DNA from: Ferrimonas lipolytica
Lineage (GTDB): Bacteria; Pseudomonadota; Gammaproteobacteria; Enterobacterales; Shewanellaceae
Direction of reading: 5' to 3'
DNA: 64,000 nt
NCBI RefSeq assembly: GCF_012295575.1
Contig: NZ_CP051180.1
Coordinates: 3,596,001-3,660,000 of the forward strand
In this document: positions 1 to 8,709 of the stretch, one piece after another
How positions within the stretch are numbered: the stretch's first letter is position 1
Layout of the letters: every line of letters begins with the position of its first letter
The notes under the pieces: model-generated
The model's database searches: none
Seen by the model: the letters and a program-made list of their open reading frames with translations, nothing else
What the model was told of the DNA's origin: nothing
Program-made: the position numbers and the translations under genes

Positions 1-748
1 CGGCGCTTGGTTGCGTGGTGTTGGCGGCGGTTTTACTGGAACCGGCCACAGCGCTGTTGATCTCAGCCATCTCTTGCTCGGTTAAGTTACGCCATGCCCC
101 AGGCTTTAGTCCATCGAGGCCAACATTCATGATGCGGCTGCGCTTCAGCTTTACTACGTCGTAATCCAAATACTCACACATACGGCGGATCTGACGGTTT
201 AAGCCTTGAGTGAGGATGATTTTAAACACAAAGCGGCTCACCACTTCACATTTACATGGTTTAGTTACCGTTCCCAGAATTGGGACTCCACGGCTCATGC
301 GTTCAATAAAGCGTTCGCTGACCGGCTTATCAACGGTAACAATGTACTCTTTATCGTGGGCATTTTCGGCGCGTAGAATCTTGTTAACGATGTCGCCGTC
401 GGAGGTAAGAAAGATCAAGCCTTCAGAGGGCTTATCCAAACGACCAATAGGAAAGATGCGTTGCTTATGGCCAATGGCATCGATGATATTGCCGTATACA
501 TCGCGTTCGGTGGTACAGGTAATGCCAATCGGTTTGTTGTAAGCGATGTAAACCCGATCGGCTTTGTCACTGGCGCTGGCTTTGATGGTACGACCATCGA
601 CGGCAACCCGATCGCCCGGGCCCACTTTGGTGCCCAGCTCTGGGATCTGACCATTGATGGTAACGCGGCTTTGTTCAATCAGTTTGTCTGCTTCACGACG
701 GGAGCAGAAGCCAGATTCACTAATAAACTTATTAAGGCGTTTTTCCAT
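1..748 (-). CDS. rluF: 23S rRNA pseudouridine synthase RluF (3' end cut by window edge)
   Basis: Isomerises a uridine in 23S rRNA (U2604 in E. coli) to pseudouridine. The translation begins [20 protein letters not shown], a typical N-terminal S4 RNA-binding domain. The RsuA/RluB/E/F catalytic motif [10 protein letters not shown] follows, with the catalytic aspartate at residue 105 (E. coli RluF uses D107), then the LNRQIRRMC motif. I chose the ATG at 748 because AAGAAG lies about 8 nt upstream; an in-frame ATG at 754 is too close to it. About 249 codons are visible and the C-terminus lies beyond base 1. Assignment to RluF rather than RluB/RluE rests on overall resemblance. Confidence 0.88.
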   Translation of the reverse strand, partial: MEKRLNKFISESGFCSRREADKLIEQSRVTINGQIPELGTKVGPGDRVAVDGRTIKASASDKADRVYIAYNKPIGITCTTERDVYGNIIDAIGHKQRIFPIGRLDKPSEGLIFLTSDGDIVNKILRAENAHDKEYIVTVDKPVSERFIERMSRGVPILGTVTKPCKCEVVSRFVFKIILTQGLNRQIRRMCEYLDYDVVKLKRSRIMNVGLDGLKPGAWRNLTEQEMAEINSAVAGSSKTAANTTQPSA

Positions 749-819
749 GGTCATCACTTCTTTGCATTGGGTTGTTAGGCGCTAGGCGGCGCAGTGTATA
801 CCACTGGCAGTATAAGACA

Positions 820-843
820 ACAAAGGCGCCCGTAGGCGCCTTA
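820..843 (-). terminator. Probable terminator of the DUF2959 operon
   Basis: An 8-bp GC-rich stem (AAGGCGCC / GGCGCCTT, loop CGTA) lies 20 bp past the stop of the minus-strand DUF2959 gene. On the minus strand it is followed by a short TTTG tract, so the U-tract is weak. Confidence 0.55.
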
Positions 844-863
844 ATATCGTTACCCTATTCGCA

Positions 864-1499
864 TTACTTTAGGGTTGCGATAAATTGGTCTGACTCAGCA
901 ATGGCGCTATTCATCTCTTTGATTAAGCGATTAATCTCAGTTTGAAGATTGGTAAACTCACCACCAATAGCACTTACCGCAGAGGCGTTGAGGTTATGCT
1001 TTAGGTAGAGCTGATTGTCATTAAGGCGCTTCAGTACCGGCTCCATCTTTGATTCAGCGCGACGCATCGCTTTTAGCATGTTGTCGTAGCGGCGGCGAGT
1101 ATCACGCAGCTGTTTTTCACTGTTGCGGCGTAGGTTTGCTGATTCGTACTGTTCTAGCTCATCCTGCCATTCGGCAAACATCGCTTCAGCTACACCATCG
1201 ACAGCGTCGATGCTGTCACTTACGTCATCGGCGGCAGCTTGGGCGTCATCGTACTCGCCTTTAACCTTATCGTAGACCGCTTCTAAATCGCCACCATCAA
1301 AGTCGACCAAGGTTTTCAGCTGCTCAAGGGCGGAACTGAACTCTTCTTGAGCTTCTTGCTGGTTTTCTTGGGTCGCTTCAACTCGGTCGACTAAAATTTC
1401 ACGCTTGTGGTAGCCAACCTGTTCTGCCGCAGCATAGTAAGCACTTTGGCAACCAGACAGCATCATTGCCATCGCTAACAATAGAACTCTCATGGCCAA
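864..1499 (-). CDS. DUF2959 family lipoprotein
   Basis: A 211-residue predicted lipoprotein. The short hydrophobic signal ends in the lipobox LSGC, followed by QSAYYAAAEQVG. The rest is highly charged and helical, rich in Glu, Asp, Gln and Ala, with likely coiled coils at roughly residues 45-75 and 100-150. This matches the DUF2959 family of gammaproteobacteria, whose function is unknown. An alternative start at MRVLLL (1493) would give the same mature protein. It follows the small membrane protein at 1505-1738 after 5 bp on the same strand, so the two are probably co-transcribed. Confidence 0.8.
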   Translation of the reverse strand: MAMRVLLLAMAMMLSGCQSAYYAAAEQVGYHKREILVDRVEATQENQQEAQEEFSSALEQLKTLVDFDGGDLEAVYDKVKGEYDDAQAAADDVSDSIDAVDGVAEAMFAEWQDELEQYESANLRRNSEKQLRDTRRRYDNMLKAMRRAESKMEPVLKRLNDNQLYLKHNLNASAVSAIGGEFTNLQTEINRLIKEMNSAIAESDQFIATLK

Positions 1500-1504
1500 A
1501 CTCC

Positions 1505-1738
1505 TTATGGCTTATATTTAGCTGCATCGATGATGCACCAGATGTGCAGTGGGATCACGATGATGTAGGGAATGAAAAGTAGAAATGGACCGACACCATA
1601 ACCACCGGCAACAAAGATAAAGAACAGCAACGCAGGCAGAATCCTGCCTTGGATCAGCTGTCCCAAGCCGGGAAAAAAGAAACTCGCTAATGCGGCAATA
1701 ACATTACCAGCGGAACCTTGCTCTGCCATGGTACTCAC
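1505..1738 (-). CDS. Small inner-membrane protein, two or three hydrophobic segments
   Basis: A 77-residue protein with a hydrophobic core. Segments around residues 13-30 and 35-70 are separated by the polar turn QGRILP. The FFFPGLGQLIQGR stretch resembles the start of TM2-type small membrane proteins, but I cannot assign a family with certainty. It is the first gene of a probable two-gene minus-strand operon with the DUF2959 lipoprotein. The function is unknown. Confidence 0.65.
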   Translation of the reverse strand: MSTMAEQGSAGNVIAALASFFFPGLGQLIQGRILPALLFFIFVAGGYGVGPFLLFIPYIIVIPLHIWCIIDAAKYKP

Positions 1739-1855
1739 TTCCTTAAAACTAGATAGAAACTATAGGCTGTTATGTTGCCTTATTGTTGTAAGATGCGCCA
1801 TAGCATTACTGTTATCAGTAGCATAGATTTCAACGCCTTAATATCGGAGAGAAAA

Positions 1856-2749
1856 ATGGATTTATTGGCACGATTACAACAATGGCGTTGGCGCAAGAGC
1901 TTGGGCTTTGTGGTGTATGTCGGCAAGCGTTGTCATAATCACGGATTGCAGATCACCGCCGGCCACTTAGCGTACGTAACTCTGCTGAGTATTGTGCCGA
2001 TGGTGTCGGTGGGGCTGGCGGTGTTTTCGGCGTTCCCCGGTTTTGCTGGAACCCGCGCTAAGCTCGAAGGTTTTGTCTTTAATAACTTCATTCCTGCTGC
2101 GGGCGATGTAGTGCAGCAATATATGGGACAATTTGTTGATAACGCTTCAAAGATGACTGCCGTCGGGATTCTATCGCTGGCGGTAATCGCCATTTTGCTG
2201 ATTGCCAATATCGACAAGTCGCTGAACCGAATATTTGCTATCAAAGAAGCGCGTCGCTGGGTGTTCTCGTTTTCACTTTACTGGATGATCCTCACCATGG
2301 GGCCAATCTTGATTGGTGCCAGTCTAGCGATGACCACCTATGTGCTGTCGCTGCAGATGTTTGCTGATCCTAATGTCTCCACGCTCTCGACCATGTTGTT
2401 GTCCAAGTTGCCGTTTTTACTGTCAGTGGTGGCCTTCACGTTGCTGTATCTATTGGTGCCCAATACTCAGGTACGGTTACTTCACGCTGCTGCCGGTGGT
2501 GCCATTGCCGCATTACTGTTTGAGGCTGGTAAGAAGGGCTTTGCTTGGTACGTCACGACCTTTCCCTCTTATGAAGCGATTTACGGTGCGCTGGCGGTGA
2601 TTCCAATCCTGTTTGTGTGGATCTATCTGTCATGGCTCATCGTGTTATTTGGCGCCACGGTAACCGCGGCTTGCCCAGAATATTTTACTACTCACCCTGC
2701 AGATTTCGTTGAAGATGAGGACGCCCCCTCGACAGCGGTTCATCAATGA
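1856..2749 (+). CDS. yihY: YihY family inner-membrane protein (UPF0761)
   Basis: About 297 residues, starting MDLLARLQQWRWRKSLGF. The ATG at 1856 is preceded by GGAGA about 5 nt upstream; an open frame extends upstream to 1772 without family similarity. The family core ITAGHLAYVTLLSIVPM is present around residue 37, followed by about six membrane segments and the LVPNTQVRLLHAAAGG loop. YihY/BrkB-like proteins are integral membrane proteins without a firmly established role and are not RNase BN. The acidic C-terminal tail (VEDEDAP) is cytoplasmic by analogy. The gene lies 37 bp before dtd, an arrangement common in gammaproteobacteria. Confidence 0.85.
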   Translation: MDLLARLQQWRWRKSLGFVVYVGKRCHNHGLQITAGHLAYVTLLSIVPMVSVGLAVFSAFPGFAGTRAKLEGFVFNNFIPAAGDVVQQYMGQFVDNASKMTAVGILSLAVIAILLIANIDKSLNRIFAIKEARRWVFSFSLYWMILTMGPILIGASLAMTTYVLSLQMFADPNVSTLSTMLLSKLPFLLSVVAFTLLYLLVPNTQVRLLHAAAGGAIAALLFEAGKKGFAWYVTTFPSYEAIYGALAVIPILFVWIYLSWLIVLFGATVTAACPEYFTTHPADFVEDEDAPSTAVHQ

Positions 2750-2786
2750 TTGCACCATAAGCGCTTTTTAGCGTTAGGAGAGTTCA

Positions 2787-3224
2787 ATGATTGCGTTGAT
2801 CCAGCGGGTGCGCCGCGCCAAGGTAGAAGTGGAAGATAAAATTGTTGGTCAGATCGACGGCGGCTTACTGGTGTTGTTGGGTGTTGAAAAGGGCGACGAT
2901 GACGCCAAGCTGAAGAAGCTGGCTGACAAGGTGATGAAGTACCGCATCTTCGCTGACGCTGACGATAAGATGAACCTAAATGTACGCCAAGCCGGTGGTA
3001 GTTTGCTGGTGGTAAGCCAGTTCACCTTGGCTGCAGATACCGATAAAGGCTTACGGCCGAGCTTTTCTAGCGCAGCTCACCCCGCCGAAGCCGAGCTGAT
3101 GTATGAGAAGTTTGTCGGCTATTGCCGCGACAGCGATATGCTAGTGGCAACCGGTGAATTTGGGGCCGATATGCAGGTATCGTTAGTCAATGATGGCCCG
3201 GTTACCTTCAATCTGCAGGTTTAA
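2787..3224 (+). CDS. dtd: D-aminoacyl-tRNA deacylase
   Basis: Hydrolyses D-amino acids (and glycine) mischarged onto tRNA, recycling the tRNA in the cytoplasm. The 145-residue length is exactly that of the family. It carries the SQFTLAAD motif (about residue 77) and the NDGPVTF motif (about residue 137), which form the chirality-proofreading pocket in the dimer. A GGAG ribosome-binding site precedes the ATG. It is probably co-transcribed with yihY. Downstream, a MITE now separates it from the hairpin that probably served as its terminator (3560-3597). Confidence 0.95.
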   Translation: MIALIQRVRRAKVEVEDKIVGQIDGGLLVLLGVEKGDDDAKLKKLADKVMKYRIFADADDKMNLNVRQAGGSLLVVSQFTLAADTDKGLRPSFSSAAHPAEAELMYEKFVGYCRDSDMLVATGEFGADMQVSLVNDGPVTFNLQV

Positions 3225-3268
3225 CGTCATAACGCGCTGCCACCACTACGATACCGCAACAAAAAATG

Positions 3269-3559
3269 GGCTGTGTCGTAGTTAGCTGTTGAAGTTTATC
3301 TTAAGCCTTCGGCTTCACCGATTTCGGTGCTTTGGGGGAGGGTGTCGCGGTGGCGACGGCACATTCTTGTATGCATTAGCGGGGAGCTTCGCTCCCTTTG
3401 GAATCCCCCTTACCTTAGGTCGCAGTCCAACGCCCTTCGCTGGACTGCTCCAATGCGGCAGAAGGTCAACGGCGGTAGTGCTTAACCCCTTGTATCGGCG
3501 CTCGTCTAGCCGTTGCTTTAACTGTATTAGAAAGAACAACACTTAATTGGTACACAGCC
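3269..3559. mobile_element. MITE copy 1, IS1595-type ends, 291 bp
   Basis: This non-coding repeat is homologous to 18041-18332 (in opposite orientation) and to the decayed copy at 62081-62326. It begins GGCTGTGTCGTAGTTAGCTG and ends in the inverse of GGCTGTGTACCAATTAAG. Both ends share GGCTGTGT plus a downstream TTA...TGTTG with the IS1595-family element at 41558-42586. The flanks AAAAAATG and AAACAATG form an 8-bp target duplication with one mismatch. The interior contains several short hairpins such as GGGAGC-GAA-GCTCCC. Short open frames inside it are not conserved between copies and are not considered genes. Confidence 0.82.
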
Positions 3560-3597
3560 AAACAATGCCACTGGCGGTTGAGCGAGTGGCATTGTTT
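3560..3597. terminator. Long hairpin between dtd and the DUF3014 gene
   Basis: Perfect 13-bp arms (AAACAATGCCACT and AGTGGCATTGTTT) enclose a 12-nt loop. It sits 24 bp past the stop of the minus-strand DUF3014 gene and originally lay shortly after dtd, so it could have served as a bidirectional terminator. The first eight bases of the left arm are the target site duplicated by MITE copy 1. Confidence 0.5.
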
Positions 3598-3620
3598 GGT
3601 TTGTTGGTTAACAACTAAGA

Positions 3621-4523
3621 CTAGTTGTTTAGTGCAACCTTAAATCGCTTCAGGAACGACTTCACCTTGCGGGTGTTGGTCGAGCCCATTCGCAACATCA
3701 CCTTTTGCGCGTCAGGCAGCGATTCGAGCGATTCATCCTCAAATTTGTAGTTTACGCTGGGGCTGGTTAACGCCAGTGGGCTGTCAGTTTCTGGTGCCGC
3801 CAAAATCTGATCGATAGCGGTAAACAAAGTGCTACGGAACTGGCCCTGTTCGTAGCCTAACTCTTGGTACGCCTCTTCCAGTAACGGCTCGATCAATAAA
3901 TAGGCGTCACTGGTCTTCTCTTCATCTAAGCGATACAAAAAGTCCGCCATCTGATCAAAGCGACGATAGCCGTCTGGATCGAGGAAGATGCGGTTGTTTA
4001 ACTCAATCACTGGGAAGGAGTCGATGAGCGGCAGCAGCGGCCCTTGACTGCGCATTACCTCACCAGAAGTTAAGTTATCAACAAACATGGTTAGCCGACG
4101 CAACAGGTTGTCTTGACGTAAGGTACCGTTGATTCGCATGCCATCAGAGATGTCGTTAAGCAGCGATGTGGCCATATCGTCGGAACTGTTGAGCGGCGGC
4201 AGTGGTTCCGGCTCTGGCTCCGGCACTACTACCTCTGGTTCCGGCTCAATAACTGGTTCTGGCTCGGCCACCGGTTCTGGCTCGAGGATTGGTTCCGGCT
4301 CCGGCTCTGGGATAGGTTCTATTACCGGTTCGACAGGTAACGGCTCGATTGGCAAAGTGGGTTCAACGATCTCCACTGGCGCAATAGGCTCCACTTCTAC
4401 AATGGGTTCGGATTGCGGGTGGCGACTAAGAAAGTACCAACCAATAGCACATACGATGACGGTAAGTGCCAAAAGTCCGACTGCGATTTTATTGATGTTG
4501 TTACTTTTTTTACTTGAATACAT
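3621..4523 (-). CDS. DUF3014 domain protein with Pro/Glu-rich periplasmic linker
   Basis: A 300-residue, single-pass membrane protein. A short cytoplasmic N-terminus ([12 protein letters not shown]) is followed by one membrane segment at about residues 13-33. A strongly repetitive Pro/Glu/Val linker spans about residues 38-110 (many EPEP and EPVI units), like the stiff periplasmic spacer of TonB. The C-terminal globular part (about 115-300) resembles DUF3014, with [14 protein letters not shown] and [12 protein letters not shown]. The function is unknown; the layout suggests a domain held away from the inner membrane in the periplasm. The gene is monocistronic or distal to recG, with an 88-bp gap. 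Confidence 0.8.
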   Translation of the reverse strand: MYSSKKSNNINKIAVGLLALTVIVCAIGWYFLSRHPQSEPIVEVEPIAPVEIVEPTLPIEPLPVEPVIEPIPEPEPEPILEPEPVAEPEPVIEPEPEVVVPEPEPEPLPPLNSSDDMATSLLNDISDGMRINGTLRQDNLLRRLTMFVDNLTSGEVMRSQGPLLPLIDSFPVIELNNRIFLDPDGYRRFDQMADFLYRLDEEKTSDAYLLIEPLLEEAYQELGYEQGQFRSTLFTAIDQILAAPETDSPLALTSPSVNYKFEDESLESLPDAQKVMLRMGSTNTRKVKSFLKRFKVALNN

Positions 4524-4611
4524 ACCTGTGGCTACCGTTGCCTTGGTGAACGTCCATTGTGTCCGACTTTGATTAAGAGTCTAGGATAGATCACAGCTTA
4601 ATCGATCCGGA

Positions 4612-6699
4612 TCATGCTTGAGAGTAGATCTCTTTGCCTGCGAGCCAACGATTGATGATGGCGGGCACGCGTTCCGGGAAATGTTGCATGATATGGCCAG
4701 CCAAACGTTGGACTTGTGGAATCAGCTCTGAATCTCGGACCAGATCGGCGATTTTAAGTTCCGCTAAACCGGTTTGACGGGTACCCAATACTTCGCCTGG
4801 GCCACGAATTTCTAAGTCTCTCTGGGCGATAAGAAAGCCATCGTTACTTTGGCGTAACACCCCGAGTCGCGCTTGTGCGGTCTTCGACAATGGACCGTGA
4901 TAGAGCAAAACACAATGACTGGCGACTCGACCACGGCCAACTCGACCGCGCAGCTGGTGTAACTGAGCTAAACCTAGTCGCTCGGGGTTTTCGATGATCA
5001 TCAGGCTGGCGTTGGGCACGTCTACGCCAACCTCAATTACGGTGGTTGCTACGAGCAGGTGCAGTTCACCCGCTTTAAAGCGTTGCATCACTTCCTGCTT
5101 TTCGCTGGCTTTCATTCGCCCATGCACTAAGCCGATACTTAATTGTGGTAAGCGCTCTGCCAACTCGGTCGCGGTGTCTTCTGCTGCCTGACACTGCAGC
5201 ACCTCGGATTCATCAATCAAAGTGCAGACCCAATAGGCTTGGCGACCTTCGGTACAGGCTTGGCGAACCCGCTCGATGACGTCGTCGCGGCGGGTATCGC
5301 CAATGGCGACGGTTGTGATTGGCGTGCGTCCTGGTGGCAGCTCGTCGATAACTGAGACATCCAAATCGGCATAGGCGGTCATCGCCAAGGTGCGCGGGAT
5401 CGGCGTGGCGGTCATAATTAACTGATGTGGATAGCGGCCCTCTTTATGGCCTTTTTCACGCAGCTCCAACCGTTGATGGACACCGAAGCGGTGTTGCTCA
5501 TCGACGATGGCAAGAGCGAGATGATCAAATTCAACCTGTGCTTGGAAGATGGCATGGGTTCCTATCACCATCTTCGCTTCACCCGAAGCGATGGCACCCA
5601 ATGAGGTTTGGCGTGCTTTACCTTTCAGTTTGCCTGCTAACCAAGCGACTTCGACGCCAAGTGGTTCAAGCCAATTGCGAAAGGCGATGGCGTGTTGCTC
5701 AGCCAATAACTCGGTTGGAGCCATGAGCGCGACCTGATGGCCGTTGCTGATGGCGGTGAGCGCCGCAAGGGCTGCCACTAAGGTTTTACCTGAGCCGACA
5801 TCACCTTGGACCAAGCGCATCATCGGCTCGCTCTGAGCCAGATCTTGACGGATATCTGCTAAAACTCGGGTTTGGGCATTGGTGGGGGTGAACGGCAATT
5901 GCGCTAAAAAGCGATGCTCAAGTTGGGGGTCGACCTGCTGTGGTAGTGCATGTTGGCCGCCGCATTGTTGGCGCAGCTGTAACATGGATAGGTTTTGTGC
6001 CAGTAGCTCCTCCATGACCAATCGTTGCTGGGCTGGATGTTGCCCGTCGAGCAGCTGCTGTTGATTTGCGTCAGGATCCGGACGATGGACATAATGAAGT
6101 GCTGCGGTTAGCGACAATTGATTGGGATAGAGGCCATCAGGCAGCAGCTCTGGCAGGTTGTGATGCTTCAGTAGCAATAACGCCTCGGTGGTGAGCTTGC
6201 GTAAACCGGCTTGCTTGAGGCCTTCGGTGCTGGGGTAGATTGGCGTTAATGCATCCTCCAGCAATGGGTGGGTTCGCTCCCCAAGGATATGATACTCCGG
6301 ATGGATGATCTCAGCCCCTTTCATCCCAGCGCGGATCTCGCCAAAGGCGCGCACCCGAGTGCCAACTTTGAAGCCATCTTTCTGGGCGGCTGCAAAATTG
6401 AAGAAGCGCAGCACTACGGTACCGCTGTTTTCTACGAGGGTAACGCTCAGCATCCGTTTGCGGCCGTAACTGACGTGAGCGTCTGCCACTTCCCCTTCGA
6501 CGGTAGCATGTTGCCCTGGCAAAACCGAAGCTACAGGCCACAGTTGGGTACGGTCTTCGTAGCGCATAGGCAGATGAAACAGCAGATCCTGCACAGTGCG
6601 CACACCAATCCGTGCTAACTTTTCAGCCAGCTTATCACCCACCCCTTTAAGGCTGGTGATCGGCAATTCCGACAAGGTGTCGTGGGTGGCGATGGTCAC
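4612..6699 (-). CDS. recG: ATP-dependent DNA helicase RecG
   Basis: A branched-DNA helicase that remodels stalled replication forks and Holliday junctions. At 695 residues it matches E. coli RecG in length. The N-terminal part carries the OB-fold wedge domain (LPMRYEDRT region). The helicase part has Walker A GDVGSGKT (about residue 298), the DEQH box in VDEQHRFGVHQR, motif III TATPIPRTLA, and the C-terminal QLRGRVGRG motif VI. It lies 72 bp downstream of the acyl-CoA ligase on the same strand. It looks intact and ordinary. Confidence 0.97.
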   Translation of the reverse strand: MTIATHDTLSELPITSLKGVGDKLAEKLARIGVRTVQDLLFHLPMRYEDRTQLWPVASVLPGQHATVEGEVADAHVSYGRKRMLSVTLVENSGTVVLRFFNFAAAQKDGFKVGTRVRAFGEIRAGMKGAEIIHPEYHILGERTHPLLEDALTPIYPSTEGLKQAGLRKLTTEALLLLKHHNLPELLPDGLYPNQLSLTAALHYVHRPDPDANQQQLLDGQHPAQQRLVMEELLAQNLSMLQLRQQCGGQHALPQQVDPQLEHRFLAQLPFTPTNAQTRVLADIRQDLAQSEPMMRLVQGDVGSGKTLVAALAALTAISNGHQVALMAPTELLAEQHAIAFRNWLEPLGVEVAWLAGKLKGKARQTSLGAIASGEAKMVIGTHAIFQAQVEFDHLALAIVDEQHRFGVHQRLELREKGHKEGRYPHQLIMTATPIPRTLAMTAYADLDVSVIDELPPGRTPITTVAIGDTRRDDVIERVRQACTEGRQAYWVCTLIDESEVLQCQAAEDTATELAERLPQLSIGLVHGRMKASEKQEVMQRFKAGELHLLVATTVIEVGVDVPNASLMIIENPERLGLAQLHQLRGRVGRGRVASHCVLLYHGPLSKTAQARLGVLRQSNDGFLIAQRDLEIRGPGEVLGTRQTGLAELKIADLVRDSELIPQVQRLAGHIMQHFPERVPAIINRWLAGKEIYSQA

Positions 6700-6771
6700 T
6701 TAGCTGTTCCAAATATACTGTGTATTTATCCAGATAATAGCACCACCACCCCAACAGATCAGCCTCTTATG

Positions 6772-8421
6772 TTATTGCTGTTGCCACTGGATTTGTTCAT
6801 TACGCAACGATCCAATCTTCTCGTTGAAGCGCTGCTCCACTACATGACGCTTGATTTTTAGCGTGGGCGTCATCACATCATTCTCAACCGTCCACGGCTC
6901 TGCAATCAACAGCGCTCCGCCTAACGTAGCATGACTTTCCATCAAGACATTTATCTCGGTCATAGTGTCCGTGAGAGATTGCTCGACCTCTGTTTTGGGC
7001 AGTAACTTCGCTCCTTCGGTTAACTGAACAACTGCAGCAGGGTAGGGTTGTCCCGAACCAATAACACACACTAATTCGATATGCGGGTTCTGCGATAACT
7101 TACGTTCAATCGGCACTGGGCAGACAAACTTCCCTTTGGCGGTTTTGAAGTTATCTTTGATACGCCCAGTGATGCTGACGTAGCCATCGTCGTCGATTTG
7201 AGCCTGATCGCCGGTTTTAAAGTAGCCATCGGCATCGAATACTTCCGCCGTTGCTGCGTCATTATTGTAGTAACCGTCGATCAATGAAGGGCTTTTGAAC
7301 AGCAGTTCGTTGTTGTCGCCTAGCTTTACTTCACAGTTGAGGGGAACGCGGCCGACGGTGCCCAGTTTGTCGAATCGATATGGGGTGTTCATGGTACCCA
7401 GACCTGCGGTTTCGGTCATACCCCAAGCTTCAGCGATATCCATGCCAATACGGCGATACCACTGCAGTAACGATGGTGACACTGGCGCTGAGCCGCAACC
7501 AAGCATCCGGGCACTATCGAGCCCAAGCTGCTTGCGGATCTTCGCTGCAACCAACTTATTGATGAGAGGCAAGCTCAGCAACAAGTTGAGCTTTGAATGA
7601 CCCACCTTATCGATGATGTTTTGTCGGAATAGCGTCCACAGCCGTGGTACTGATAGGAATAGGGTTGGCGCGGCTACTTTGACGTCATCGACAAAGGTTT
7701 GCAGGTTCTCAAGGAAATAGACAGTAGCACCAGAGGCGATAGCTGAACCTTCGACGTAGGTTCGTTCGGTAATGTGTGCTAGCGGCAGGTAGCTGATTAC
7801 GCGATCATCAGGGTTAGCATTAAGCTCATTCTGAATGATATCGGCGGCGTAGGAGTATGCGCCGTAACTCAGCAGTGCACCTTTGGGATTGCCGGTGCTG
7901 CCCGAGGTGTAGATTAACGTCATGATCTGCTCAGGTTGAGCTAATTCGATCTCAATGGGCTCGGCCATTGTAAGCAGTCGTTGCCAGTCGTATTGGGTAT
8001 GCAGCGATTGATAGTTCATGCCAAAACGGAGCAAGGTGTCAGCAATGGCACCATTGATTGCTTCGGGGTTATCGAGCTTACCAATGAAAACCGCTTTGGC
8101 ACCGGAGTGGTTGAGCACATAGCGGACGGTGTCTTCGCTGGCGGTTGGGTAGATTGGCACACTGATGAAACCACCGGCTTGCAGAGCTAAATCGGTAATG
8201 AACCACTCCGCGCAGTTCTTGGATAGGATGGCTACCTTATCACCTGGCTGGAGGCCGAGATGGCGCAGTGCGCCGGCCAGAGCCGTTACTTGTTTTAAAG
8301 CTTCTGTCCAGGTGGTGTCGTGCAGTTTACGCTCACGCGGTTGGCGCAACCAGATGGTGCTTCCTTGCTGTTGCTCCCAGTGAATTAGGTGCTCTAGTGG
8401 CAGTTTCGGTTTTATGCTCAT
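6772..8421 (-). CDS. AMP-binding long-chain acyl-CoA ligase
   Basis: An adenylate-forming enzyme predicted to activate long-chain fatty acids to acyl-CoA. The phosphate-binding motif YTSGSTGNPKG lies around residue 170, with the adenylate motif EAWGMTETAG and the hinge TGDQAQIDDDGYVSITGRIKD further on. The length of about 549 residues fits the FadD15/ACSL-type branch that ends in a catalytic-lid domain. I prefer the ATG at 8421 (MSIKPKLPLEHL); starts at 8433 and 8460 are also open, and an AGGA abuts the 8433 codon. The substrate range cannot be read from the sequence. An FNR/CRP-like box lies about 170 bp upstream. Confidence 0.85.
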   Translation of the reverse strand: MSIKPKLPLEHLIHWEQQQGSTIWLRQPRERKLHDTTWTEALKQVTALAGALRHLGLQPGDKVAILSKNCAEWFITDLALQAGGFISVPIYPTASEDTVRYVLNHSGAKAVFIGKLDNPEAINGAIADTLLRFGMNYQSLHTQYDWQRLLTMAEPIEIELAQPEQIMTLIYTSGSTGNPKGALLSYGAYSYAADIIQNELNANPDDRVISYLPLAHITERTYVEGSAIASGATVYFLENLQTFVDDVKVAAPTLFLSVPRLWTLFRQNIIDKVGHSKLNLLLSLPLINKLVAAKIRKQLGLDSARMLGCGSAPVSPSLLQWYRRIGMDIAEAWGMTETAGLGTMNTPYRFDKLGTVGRVPLNCEVKLGDNNELLFKSPSLIDGYYNNDAATAEVFDADGYFKTGDQAQIDDDGYVSITGRIKDNFKTAKGKFVCPVPIERKLSQNPHIELVCVIGSGQPYPAAVVQLTEGAKLLPKTEVEQSLTDTMTEINVLMESHATLGGALLIAEPWTVENDVMTPTLKIKRHVVEQRFNEKIGSLRNEQIQWQQQ

Positions 8422-8555
8422 CGTGTTATCCATTCCTGAGGTTGCTTGTAGGCACTTCACTGTGCTCTTTAATTTGTTGTCGTGATTCGGTGCACAGAAC
8501 TTACACCAATGGACACCCTTTTTTCATTTTTGCCTGATTATTGTTTCTTTGGAAA

Positions 8556-8579
8556 CAAAAAAGCGACCTTGAGGTCGCT
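8556..8579 (-). terminator. Rho-independent terminator of trmH
   Basis: On the minus strand, GCGACCTC pairs with its complement (AAGGTCGC) and is followed by TTTTTTG. It lies 131 bp after the trmH stop. Confidence 0.75.
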
Positions 8580-8592
8580 ACATTAGAACTTA

Positions 8593-8606
8593 TTGATTTA
8601 GGTCAA
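8593..8606. promoter_or_regulatory. Possible FNR/EtrA-type binding site
   Basis: TTGAT-TTAG-GTCAA matches 9 of the 10 defined bases of the FNR consensus (TTGAT-N4-ATCAA). It lies upstream of the acyl-CoA ligase. A minus-strand TATAAT at 8645-8640 could be the -10 element, which would put the box just downstream of the transcription start, a position typical of repression. This is inference; no good -35 element is seen. Confidence 0.3.
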
Positions 8607-8709
8607 ATAATGGTTTTAAAAACAGCACAGCGTGTTCTGATTATAAAACATATCAGTAAATACAATAGTTTAAGTCAATTTCGAATCTAATTCAGCACTG
8701 AGGGTAATG

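Noticed and set aside
3289-3546. Open frames of about 80 codons on both strands in MITE copy 1
   Set aside because: They are not preserved in copies 2 and 3 and have no ribosome-binding site; a non-coding element explains the sequence better.
4129-4572. 147-codon plus-strand frame encoding a Gly/Ser repeat protein
   Set aside because: It is the antisense shadow of the Pro/Glu-rich linker of the DUF3014 gene; repetitive codons on one strand create the low-complexity frame on the other.
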